A DNA stretch of 64,000 nucleotides, from positions 1-64,000 of the forward strand of contig NZ_BAAADE010000009.1 of NCBI RefSeq assembly GCF_039522165.1, given 5' to 3'. Source of the stretch: Paenochrobactrum glaciei (GTDB lineage Bacteria; Pseudomonadota; Alphaproteobacteria; Rhizobiales; Rhizobiaceae). This document shows, in pieces, positions 17,161 to 24,477 of the stretch (position 1 is the stretch's first letter; each line of letters starts with the position of its first letter). Under the pieces are notes generated by a model. It was not told the origin of the DNA, ran no database searches, and saw only the letters and a program-made list of their open reading frames with translations. Position numbers and translations under genes: made by a program.

Positions 17161-17247
17161 TTGACAGGGATTCATGGAAATGCGATTCTAAACGTGCTTA
17201 AGGTTTGAGAAGGGCTTCCATGACGGAAACGTTTTGGTGGCCTTTTT
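17161..17247 (+). ncRNA. Counter-transcribed RNA (ctRNA/incA type) of the repABC locus
   Basis: The gap between repB and repC carries, on the strand opposite to the operon, a TTGACA -35 box (17161-17166), a weak -10 around 17184-17190, and about 25 bases after the expected start a hairpin (17214-17242) closed by an ACG-GAAA-CGT tip and followed by five Ts (17243-17247). The RNA of about 50 bases would be complementary to the repC leader. In repABC replicons this RNA represses RepC synthesis and is an incompatibility determinant. Position, orientation and structure fit; the exact 5' end is inferred. Confidence 0.8.
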
Positions 17248-17301
17248 CTTTTGCGGTTGCGCTCCTGGTTAAATTTTTATCATCGGACGATTTTCACCGC
17301 C

Positions 17302-18309
17302 CTATTGTCTCTTGAAGGCTGCGTATAACTCATCCAGCTGATTGGTAATAAAATCAGCGAATTTTGTACTGTCAGCAGCTTCAATCGATAATGTCGTTTT
17401 CTTCTGGCTCCTCTTCACCGACACATTCACTGCCCTATCTATAGCATTCCATTGGGTGCTGTTGGATAAGTTTTTCGGCTTTTGTGTAGGCTGAGCCTGT
17501 GCTTTTTGACGAGAGGTTAGCTTGCTCAGGATTTTGAGAAAGCGCTCATCAGAGCTTAATGCTTTAAAATCAGTATGCGAAAGCAGGGTTTCGATGGCGT
17601 GATCTGGTGTATTTTGTTGCCATAATTTGGCAAATTCTTCCCAACGACCGCGACCAATGCCGGGCGCTTTGCCAATCGCATAAAGAACTGACTTTGGCAG
17701 GGATTGCCCAATGCGGATCATTTCGGAAATATGTGACTTGCCGGTAGAAAGGGAAGCACAAATGGTTTCACGCTTGAAACCGGCCTCTTCCTGCGCCACA
17801 GCAAACAGACATTTTTCAATGAAGGAGAGATCTTCACGGGCGGTGTTTTCCTCACCCTGAAAGATTACCGCTTCTTCATCGCTTAAACTGCGAATGGCAG
17901 TTTTAAATTTGATGCCCAATTGTTTGGCGGCTGCCAAACGTCTACGGCCATAAACGATCTGAAATTTGCCTGGTTCATTTTCAAGCGGACGCACAAGACC
18001 CGGAACGATCTGGCCGCGCTCTTCAATGGAGGCAACAATTTCAGCAATGGCGGCATCATCATAAGCGCTGTCAAAGCGATCATCAATTGTGGAGGGCAGA
18101 ATAAGTTCCGGCTCCAGCTCGACAATCTGATCGGCGTTTTTCAATAAACGTTCGGCCAGCTCGCTGCGTTCTTGCATATGGCGTACACCGGCAGCGACTT
18201 TCATCAGATGTGGCGAAGCCGAACGCGCGGTTGCTTGTTCGGTTGTCGCTTCTTCATCCAATTTGCCGAGAACGGCAGCAAACATGCCTCTTGAATCTTT
18301 ACGGCTCAT
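17302..18309 (-). CDS. repB: Partition protein RepB (ParB family)
   Basis: A 335-residue ParB-type centromere-binding protein. The N-terminal RepA-interacting part (MSRKDSRGMFAAVLGKL) is typical of RepB; the ParB core follows with FQIVYGRRRLAAAKQLGIKF and IFQGEENTAREDLSFIEKCL, then the helix-turn-helix (KRETICASLSTGKSHISEMI) that reads parS. Its start overlaps the stop of repA (ATGA). The two 16-base parS palindromes are upstream of repA. Confidence 0.95.
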   Translation of the reverse strand: MSRKDSRGMFAAVLGKLDEEATTEQATARSASPHLMKVAAGVRHMQERSELAERLLKNADQIVELEPELILPSTIDDRFDSAYDDAAIAEIVASIEERGQIVPGLVRPLENEPGKFQIVYGRRRLAAAKQLGIKFKTAIRSLSDEEAVIFQGEENTAREDLSFIEKCLFAVAQEEAGFKRETICASLSTGKSHISEMIRIGQSLPKSVLYAIGKAPGIGRGRWEEFAKLWQQNTPDHAIETLLSHTDFKALSSDERFLKILSKLTSRQKAQAQPTQKPKNLSNSTQWNAIDRAVNVSVKRSQKKTTLSIEAADSTKFADFITNQLDELYAAFKRQ

Positions 18310-19487
18310 AATTCACGTCCCCATGCAGTTACAATGAGGTTTTCAATTTCTGCATTTGCAGCATTGATGGATTCAATTGCGCGGTCATAGGTTTTAGGTG
18401 CAGAGAAACGCGCGCGCTGCACTTCATAAAGGCTTTGCTTCCAAGTAAGAGCATCAGAAACAGCAGTTGATTTGGAAACGGCATTAAGCAGCAAATCTTC
18501 ACCAAAGACCTGACGCATCAAAGCCTGCATATTGGCTTGCGGATGATCATTGGCTTCAAATTTGGTAATCAGGAATTTAGCAAAGTCCCATTGTGCCCCT
18601 GCCCCGGCTTCATCAAGGATTTGCATGTAAGATGCAGCAAGCTCCAAAAACTTGGCGGTGGAATCCACATCCAGCATTTGCGCCGGCACCGGAATGAGAA
18701 CGCCGGTTGCAGCCGTCAGCGATGAAAGCGTGAGGAAGTTGAGTGATGGCGCACAGTCCAGCAGGATAACATCATAATCATCGGCCACTTGTTCAAGCGC
18801 TTGCGAAACACGCAGCAAGAAACCGGTGCCACCGCTTTTACGCATTTCAAGCGCTACGGAGGTTTCAAACTCGGTCAGTTCCAAACCGGCACAGATAACA
18901 TCAAAACCGGCAATATGGGTTTTGCGTACAATCTGCTGTGTTGGGATCGGATCATCAAAGCGGATGGAGGAATAGAGCGTATCCCCGTCGCGATAATCAA
19001 AATCAGGCAAAGCACCATGCAGCGAGGTTAAAGATGCCTGCGGATCCATATCAACGGCCAGCACACGATAGCCGCGCAAAGCCAACCAATGACCTAAATG
19101 AATGGTGGTGGATGTTTTGGACGAGCCGCCCTTAAAGTTGGTGACGGCAATGATCTGGCATTCCTCGCCTTCAACGCGGCGCGGATTAATCCATTTTTTG
19201 CGGCCGTTTTCGGCCAGATACATCCGCAGCTCCAACACTTGTTCCAGTGTATAAAGACGGCGACCATTGGCCAGTGTTTCCGGTTCAGGCCCCTGCCCTT
19301 TTAACGAGACCTGACGAATGTAAGCTTCGGTCACGCCCAATAAGCCTGCGACCTCAGTGGAGGTGAATTTGCGCATGGTGCGGAAAGCATCCGGCGGATA
19401 TTGTGCAAGGGATAAATTATTCAGCGCCTTGTCGAGCTTGCTCGAAAAGGTGTTCATAAAATGCAAACTGCTTAAATGACGAGACAA
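18306..19487 (-). CDS. repA: Partition ATPase RepA (ParA family)
   Basis: A ParA-type ATPase that positions plasmid copies with RepB and represses the operon. An N-terminal helix-turn-helix (TSTEVAGLLGVTEAYIRQVS) is followed by the deviant Walker A box TNFKGGSSKTSTTIHLG and by VLAVDMDPQASLTSLHG and YDVILLDCAPSLN. I chose the TTG at 19487 as start: it lies 7 bases after a strong AAGGAG site, while the upstream ATG (19526) and the downstream ATG (19457) have none. This gives 393 residues, the usual RepA length. Confidence 0.92.
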   Translation of the reverse strand: MSRHLSSLHFMNTFSSKLDKALNNLSLAQYPPDAFRTMRKFTSTEVAGLLGVTEAYIRQVSLKGQGPEPETLANGRRLYTLEQVLELRMYLAENGRKKWINPRRVEGEECQIIAVTNFKGGSSKTSTTIHLGHWLALRGYRVLAVDMDPQASLTSLHGALPDFDYRDGDTLYSSIRFDDPIPTQQIVRKTHIAGFDVICAGLELTEFETSVALEMRKSGGTGFLLRVSQALEQVADDYDVILLDCAPSLNFLTLSSLTAATGVLIPVPAQMLDVDSTAKFLELAASYMQILDEAGAGAQWDFAKFLITKFEANDHPQANMQALMRQVFGEDLLLNAVSKSTAVSDALTWKQSLYEVQRARFSAPKTYDRAIESINAANAEIENLIVTAWGREL

Positions 19488-19529
19488 CCGATTTCTCCTT
19501 AAACCGTATATTGCTCTAGACCACATATG

Positions 19530-19546
19530 GTTAACAAGCAGTTAAC
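19530..19546 (-). promoter_or_regulatory. GTTAAC-N5-GTTAAC inverted repeat before repA
   Basis: Two copies of the self-complementary GTTAAC flank AAGCA, giving a 17-base inverted repeat about 43 bases before the proposed repA start. It resembles a parS site (GTT...GC...AAC) with one extra base, so it may be a weak RepB site or the RepA operator of the autoregulated promoter. Confidence 0.4.
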
Positions 19547-19644
19547 GACCTTCAAAATACGCAAACTTTCCGAAATACGACAATTTAGCGTAGCTTCAAT
19601 ATGTCCGATTCTGTAGTTAAGTGCAAATGCCCATTTTTACACGA

Positions 19645-19660
19645 GTTCCCAGCTGGGAAC
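19645..19660. promoter_or_regulatory. parS centromere site 1
   Basis: GTTCCCAGCTGGGAAC is a perfect 16-base palindrome of the form GTTNNNNGCNNNNAAC, the known RepB-binding parS consensus of repABC replicons. It lies upstream of repA, a usual place for parS. Confidence 0.88.
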
Positions 19661-19701
19661 TTTTAAAATTGACGCTTCAATTCGTATCTCAGTGCTTGAT
19701 A

Positions 19702-19717
19702 GTTCCCTGTTGGGAAC
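19702..19717. promoter_or_regulatory. parS centromere site 2
   Basis: GTTCCCTGTTGGGAAC keeps both GTTCCC/GGGAAC arms of site 1 but has a non-palindromic centre (TGTT in place of AGCT). It lies 57 bases from site 1, and two or more clustered sites are common in these loci. Confidence 0.75.
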
Positions 19718-19764
19718 AGTTTGGAAAGTGCCTCAATCCCGCTTGACTTATCAACGCCTCACTA

Positions 19765-19943
19765 TAGTTTTGCACCGTCATGGTCTTCCGGTTGACGCCG
19801 GAAGCTTAAGAGGGAATCCGGTGCAAGACCGGAGCTGACCCGCAACTGTGAACGGCGAGCTGAAAGCTAATATGTCACTGACAGGAAACTGTCGGGAAGG
19901 CGGCTTGAAAGCACTGACCCGTGAGCCAGGAGACCTGCCCTGA
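19765..19943 (+). promoter_or_regulatory. Cobalamin (B12) riboswitch
   Basis: All hallmark boxes are present in order: the AGGGAATCCGGTGCAAGACC block (19811-19830), the GACCCGCAACTGT box, and the B12 box GAGCCAGGAGACCTGCC (19923-19939), preceded by a P1/P2 stem (CTTCCGG / CCGGAAG). In this class adenosylcobalamin binding shuts off downstream expression. It stands 110 bases before the ferredoxin/CbiX-like gene and presumably governs the four-gene rightward operon. Confidence 0.95.
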
Positions 19944-20052
19944 CGCGATGAATTCTGTGGTCGGGGTGTGCCGCAAGAATGCGCCAATGGGTGTTATTAA
20001 ACCATATGCGCATTTTCTTTCCGCCTCATTTGGATTTGAGGTGGAGGTCAAT

Positions 20053-20850
20053 ATGGATCAGTTTGGAGCTTTAGAAGATCAAGTGCCTGTGGCAGCAGCC
20101 ACACGAGAGGCTGTGATCTTGCTTGCTAAATCTGCCTTTGCCGCAGCGCCTCATCAGGATATGCAAAAGCTTGCCGAGCTTGCAGCCGTGCAATATCCGC
20201 AGGCTCACATTATCTATGCCTTTAGTGAGCAAGGGCGCCCGTCTTTCAAACAGGCTTTGCTGGAACTTACAGAGCAGTCATTTGATCAGATTTTGGTGCT
20301 GCCGCTTGTCTTGCCGATGGAGCCGAGCTTTCAGCTATGGATCACTAAAGCGCTGCGCCGCTGGCAGCAGGAAAGTGACAAATCATGGCCGGAAATTAAG
20401 CTGGGCGCGACGCTTGATAAAAGCCCGCATTGGGCGGAGCTTCTCAAAAACCTGTTGCAGCAGACAGTACAATCCATTCCCCTCCCCCCGCTGGAAAAAC
20501 CGTTTAATGAAGGTTCGCTGATACCGGCGCAAAAATATCGCATGTTGGTGTGTGAAGGTCGTGCCTGTCAGGCGGCAGGGGCTGATGCGATTTGGTGCCA
20601 CTTGCGCAATGAGCAGGAGCGGCAAAAATTACGCATCGTCGGAGACGGTATGATGAGTGCGCAAACCAGCTGTCTGGGCCCGTGCAATCTGGCGCCGGTC
20701 GTGCAGGTTTTTCCTGATGGGACTTGGTATGGCGGTGTCACTGAAAAAGCGATTGATCGCATCATCACTGAGCATCTGCTGGGTGGTCAGCCGGTGGAAG
20801 ATTATGCCTATAGCGCTAGCGGTAAAAAGCAGCGCTTGCGCAAAGTTTAA
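20053..20850 (+). CDS. CbiX-like protein fused to a thioredoxin-fold [2Fe-2S] ferredoxin domain
   Basis: A 265-residue protein. The N-terminal part (residues about 12-130) has the fold text of CbiX-type cobalt chelatases (QYPQAHIIYAFSEQGRPSFK, FDQILVLPLVLPMEPSFQLW), but the catalytic HG(S) motif after the first strand is lost: the protein reads AVILLAKSAF. The C-terminal part is a ferredoxin of the thioredoxin-like type with cysteines in VCEGRACQAAG and SCLGPCNLAPVVQVFPDGTW. I chose the ATG at 20053 because it follows GTGGAGG and leaves the riboswitch untranslated. Under a B12 switch it probably serves cobalt uptake or corrin synthesis; a direct chelatase role is doubtful. Confidence 0.75.
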   Translation: MDQFGALEDQVPVAAATREAVILLAKSAFAAAPHQDMQKLAELAAVQYPQAHIIYAFSEQGRPSFKQALLELTEQSFDQILVLPLVLPMEPSFQLWITKALRRWQQESDKSWPEIKLGATLDKSPHWAELLKNLLQQTVQSIPLPPLEKPFNEGSLIPAQKYRMLVCEGRACQAAGADAIWCHLRNEQERQKLRIVGDGMMSAQTSCLGPCNLAPVVQVFPDGTWYGGVTEKAIDRIITEHLLGGQPVEDYAYSASGKKQRLRKV

Positions 20851-20892
20851 AATTTCTAAGTGTCTTATGTCGCATCCTCAACGGAGATTATC

Positions 20893-22383
20893 ATGCGTCC
20901 AATTTTAAAGAAATGGCTGGCTTCCCTCATTGTTGTATCGGGATTGGTGGGTGTTGCCTCAATTGCGCACAGCGCTGAAATTTTGCGCATCGGGCAAAGC
21001 TTTATGACCAATGGACTTGATCCGGCGAAAGGCTCTAACGGCTGGGCGCTGGCAAGTCATGGTGTTGGTGAAAATCTGTACACGGTTAATCAGGCTGGTG
21101 AACTGGTGCCGGAACTGGCGCAGACGGCCGAGCGCATTGATGATCTTAACTGGAAAATCACGCTCAAAAAAGATCGCTCATTTTCAGATGGTACGCCCGT
21201 GACGGCGAAAGCGATTGCTTCCGGTTTTGATAATACATTTGCACTCAATAAAGCGGCGCACGCAACCGGTGGTCTGATTAAGTTTGAAACGCCGGATGAT
21301 TTGACACTGATGGTCAACACCGAAAAACCGGTGGCACTCATTCAGGCGCTTTTTGCCGAATGGCCGCTCATTGTTTATAAGCTTAACGACAAGGGCGAGG
21401 CGGTCTATACAGGTCCATATGCGATCAGCGCTTTTAAGGCTGATACATCGCTTGAACTGATTGCCAATCCGCATTTTGAAGGTGCAGAAAAACGCTCACC
21501 TGTTCATTTGCAAAAATTCGGCGACAGTCAAAGTCTGGCATTGGCGTTTGAATCCGGCGAGCTGGATCTGGCCTTTGGCCTGCCATCCGAAACTCTGCCG
21601 CGTTTGAAAAACAATTCTGATCTGGTGTTAAAATCTTTTGATGTCGGCTATCAGTATTTTGCTTTCCTCAATACAAGCCGCCCTGCCCTGCAAGATGTGC
21701 AGGTGCGCCGCGCCATTGATCTGGCACTTGACCGCACACAACTTATTCAGTCGATCAATGCCGGCAATATTGCCACTGGCGCTTATGCCGCTTATTTCCC
21801 GTTTGCGATGAAAGAGCCGCGTGTCACAGACTTAGCCGAGGCTGAGAAAATTCTCGATAATGCCGGTTGGGTGAAGAACGCGTCTGGTATTCGTGAAAAA
21901 GACGGCAAGCCATTGTCCTTGCTGGTTGCTACCTACTCGCAGCGTGCCGATTTTGTGACCATGATTCCGGTGATGAAATCAGCGCTGATGGCGATGGGTG
22001 CGCAGGTAGAAACAAAAATCGTTGAAAATGGTAATGAATATGGTGCTGAAGGCGATTTTGATGTCTTCTTATGGGCACAGCATACCGCACCAACAGGTGA
22101 TCCGGCTTTCTTCCTCAATTCGATGTTGCGCACTGGTGCATCGCTTAATTTCAGTCGTTATGCAAGTAGCGCGTTTGACACGATCATTGATGGTTTTGCC
22201 AGTGAAACCGATATGGCAAAACGTGTAGACATTGCACGTCTGGCGCAGGAAAAACTGTTTGAAGATGTTCCGGCCTCCTTCCTTGTTTCTCCGGTTTGGA
22301 CGGTTGGCCTTTCCAAGCGGTTGGAAAATTACCAGCCATGGGGCTCGGATTATCATGTGCTGCGCGCGGATATGGGCGAGTAA
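20893..22383 (+). CDS. Nickel/peptide-type ABC transporter substrate-binding protein
   Basis: A 496-residue family-5 (OppA/NikA) periplasmic binding protein with a signal peptide ending in SIAHSAE. Family marks: LVPELAQTAERIDDLNWKIT, FSDGTPVTAKAIASGFDNTF, and DVQVRRAIDLALDRTQLIQS. The start at 20893 follows a GGAGA site. Its place after a cobalamin riboswitch suggests that it binds cobalt, nickel or a metal chelate rather than peptides; that is inference from context. Two permease genes follow but no ATPase gene. Confidence 0.85.
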   Translation: MRPILKKWLASLIVVSGLVGVASIAHSAEILRIGQSFMTNGLDPAKGSNGWALASHGVGENLYTVNQAGELVPELAQTAERIDDLNWKITLKKDRSFSDGTPVTAKAIASGFDNTFALNKAAHATGGLIKFETPDDLTLMVNTEKPVALIQALFAEWPLIVYKLNDKGEAVYTGPYAISAFKADTSLELIANPHFEGAEKRSPVHLQKFGDSQSLALAFESGELDLAFGLPSETLPRLKNNSDLVLKSFDVGYQYFAFLNTSRPALQDVQVRRAIDLALDRTQLIQSINAGNIATGAYAAYFPFAMKEPRVTDLAEAEKILDNAGWVKNASGIREKDGKPLSLLVATYSQRADFVTMIPVMKSALMAMGAQVETKIVENGNEYGAEGDFDVFLWAQHTAPTGDPAFFLNSMLRTGASLNFSRYASSAFDTIIDGFASETDMAKRVDIARLAQEKLFEDVPASFLVSPVWTVGLSKRLENYQPWGSDYHVLRADMGE

Positions 22384-22392
22384 AATAGCATT

Positions 22393-23313
22393 ATGATGCA
22401 GGCAATCATTCAACGTGTGACGCGCAGCGCTTTGAGCCTTTTGCTCATATCGCTATTGGCATTTTGCATTATAGCTTCAATGCCTGCCGATCCGGTGATG
22501 ATTGCCATTCGTGCATGGAATCTTGCTGCCACTGATGAAACGGTGGCAGCACTGCGCACACAATGGGGGCTCGACCTGCCATTGTGGGAGCGTTATCTGG
22601 TATGGCTGAAAGGTTTTGTCAGTGGCGATTGGGGGCGCTCTTTTCGCACAGGCGAGCCGGTTTTAACTGAATTTTTGCGCCGCCTGCCCGTGTCATTAGC
22701 GCTTGGTTTAAGCGGTCTGACACTGGCAATTTTACTGGCTATTCCGTTTGGCTTTTTTGCAGCTCTGAAGCCCAAAGGCGTCATTGATCGTGCCAGCCGC
22801 TTTTTATCGATCTTTGTGCAGACAATGCCGGGCTTCTGGTTAGCGCTTATTTTGTTATGGTTCTTCGGCGTTTATTTTAAAATACTGCGTCCGTTTTCTG
22901 GCAGTTACAGCGCTTATATTTTGCCGATTATTATCATCAGCCTGCATTCGCTTGGTGTGCTGACGCGGGTTTATCGCCGCGATTTATTGCATACGCGTGA
23001 ACAGGCTTATTTCACCACGGCACTGGCTAAAGGCCTATCCATACGCCAGGCTTGCTGGCATCACGGCCATCGCTCAGCCCTTTATGCGATGTTGAGTGCT
23101 GTGCGATCGGAAGCGGGATGGGTGATCGGCAGCACAGCAACGATGGAGATTTTGTTTAACTTGCCCGGCATCAGCCAGTTTTTGGTACAGAGTATTTCGG
23201 CGCGCGATCATATGGTTTTGATTGCTTATGTGATGGTGGTAGCTCTGTGGATGATGGTGCTCAATGCAATAATCCTCACGATATTAAGCCGTTTGGATCC
23301 GCGTGCCGCATGA
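22393..23313 (+). CDS. ABC transporter permease (NikB/DppB type)
   Basis: A 306-residue inner-membrane permease of the dipeptide/nickel class, with an N-terminal helix, a periplasmic region (LRTQWGLDLPLWERYLVWLK), and the binding-protein-dependent transport domain. GDWGRSFRTGEPVLTEFLRR and the EAA-type loop (FTTALAKGLSIRQACWHHGH) are visible. It starts 10 bases after the binding protein gene and overlaps the next permease by four bases. Confidence 0.88.
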   Translation: MMQAIIQRVTRSALSLLLISLLAFCIIASMPADPVMIAIRAWNLAATDETVAALRTQWGLDLPLWERYLVWLKGFVSGDWGRSFRTGEPVLTEFLRRLPVSLALGLSGLTLAILLAIPFGFFAALKPKGVIDRASRFLSIFVQTMPGFWLALILLWFFGVYFKILRPFSGSYSAYILPIIIISLHSLGVLTRVYRRDLLHTREQAYFTTALAKGLSIRQACWHHGHRSALYAMLSAVRSEAGWVIGSTATMEILFNLPGISQFLVQSISARDHMVLIAYVMVVALWMMVLNAIILTILSRLDPRAA

Positions 23314-24125
23314 GAATATCACGTCTTATCCCTTATTGTCTGCTCGGTCTGTTAAGTCTGTTTTTCGTGCTCGGATTTTTCTGGCAGCCTTATGATCCCG
23401 ACATGGTTGATCTGGGCAATCGTTATGCCTCATCGTCATTCTCCCATTGGCTTGGCACAGATCATCTGGGGCGCGATTTACTTTCGCGCATTATGGTGGG
23501 CGGCTGGCGCACGGGGAGTGTGATTGTCTGTGTGATGCTCGTTGGTTTTTCGGGCGGGGCATTGTTTGGCACAATGGCTGCCGTTTTAAATGACTGGCGC
23601 GGATCGGCCATTTTGCGCCTGTGCGAAATGTCAATTGTGATCCCGACATTGATTATCGCTCTGACAGCAGCCGCCATTTTTGGCCTTACACCTTTAAGCG
23701 CGAGTTTGGCACTGGGGCTTGCAGGTGTTGGGCCGCATGCTTTGCTGGCGCATACACTCACGCGGCGCATTTTAGGGCGTCCGTTTGTGCAGGCAGCACA
23801 TGCGTTGGGAGTAGGGCACATAAGGCTGATATTACGGCATATTTTGCCCAATAGTTTGCCGGTGATGCTGACATATGTTGGCAGTCAGGCTGGCATGGCG
23901 GTGGTAGCTTATGCTTCACTGGCTTTTATTGGTCTGGGTGCTGACCCTTCCAAGCCTGATTGGGGCTCGATGTTGTTTGAATATCGGATGTTTATCTTTG
24001 ATTATCCGATGCTGATGATCTGGCCTGGCATGGCGATTGCGGTGACAACAGGTCTGCTTAACTGGATTTTTGATCCGGAAACTGAGGCTGAAAGCAGCTT
24101 GAAGGCAGAACAATCTATACGTTAA
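23310..24125 (+). CDS. ABC transporter permease (NikC/DppC type)
   Basis: A 271-residue permease, the usual partner of the DppB type. WLGTDHLGRDLLSRIMVGGW is the family's signature and AAHALGVGHIRLILRHILPN is its EAA loop. The start at 23310 forms an ATGA overlap with the previous gene. An earlier in-frame start would add 21 unrelated residues. The operon ends here without the two ATP-binding subunits such transporters need. Confidence 0.88.
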   Translation: MRISRLIPYCLLGLLSLFFVLGFFWQPYDPDMVDLGNRYASSSFSHWLGTDHLGRDLLSRIMVGGWRTGSVIVCVMLVGFSGGALFGTMAAVLNDWRGSAILRLCEMSIVIPTLIIALTAAAIFGLTPLSASLALGLAGVGPHALLAHTLTRRILGRPFVQAAHALGVGHIRLILRHILPNSLPVMLTYVGSQAGMAVVAYASLAFIGLGADPSKPDWGSMLFEYRMFIFDYPMLMIWPGMAIAVTTGLLNWIFDPETEAESSLKAEQSIR

Positions 24126-24142
24126 ATAGAATAAAATAAGAT

Positions 24143-24214
24143 TATACGGCAATCCGTATATTTTGAAATTATACGCTCAATCGTATATTGCCTGTTTATA
24201 GTCTATAGACTATA
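24143..24214 (+). promoter_or_regulatory. Three evenly spaced HipB-type operators
   Basis: Three 18-base palindromes of the form TATANN-N6-NNTATA: TATACG-GCAATC-CGTATA (24143-24160), TATACG-CTCAAT-CGTATA (24170-24187) and TATAGT-CTATAG-ACTATA (24197-24214, a perfect palindrome). Their centres are exactly 27 bases apart. They fill the promoter of the hipB-like gene, so they are the likely autoregulatory sites of the HipB/HipA pair. The E. coli HipB sites have the same plan (inverted TATCC arms with an 8-base gap). Confidence 0.8.
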
Positions 24215-24222
24215 AAAACCCT

Positions 24223-24477
24223 ATGAAACAATTAGCCCGCAGTCCAGAGCAGATAGGCAATCTTATTCGCCGCGCCCGTAAAAAGCAGGGGCTTAGTCAG
24301 GCAGAGCTTGGCGAGCGGGCAGGGTTGCGCCAAGCGAGTATTTCACTGCTGGAAAGCGGTAATCCGGCCATTCGGCTGGATAATTTGCTCAGTGTTTTGG
24401 TGGCGCTTGATCTGGATATGAACATCGGCACCCGCAGCCAGTCAAGCCTCAGTGATCTGGAAGATTGGCTGGATTAA
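24223..24477 (+). CDS. hipB: HipB-like antitoxin, XRE-family repressor
   Basis: An 84-residue DNA-binding protein with one helix-turn-helix (GLSQAELGERAGLRQASISLL at residues about 26-46) and a C-terminal extension that in HipB proteins contacts HipA. The ATG at 24223 lies only nine bases after the third operator and has no ribosome-binding site, so the message may be leaderless. Its stop overlaps the hipA start (TAATG), the normal arrangement of a type II toxin-antitoxin operon. Confidence 0.88.
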   Translation: MKQLARSPEQIGNLIRRARKKQGLSQAELGERAGLRQASISLLESGNPAIRLDNLLSVLVALDLDMNIGTRSQSSLSDLEDWLD

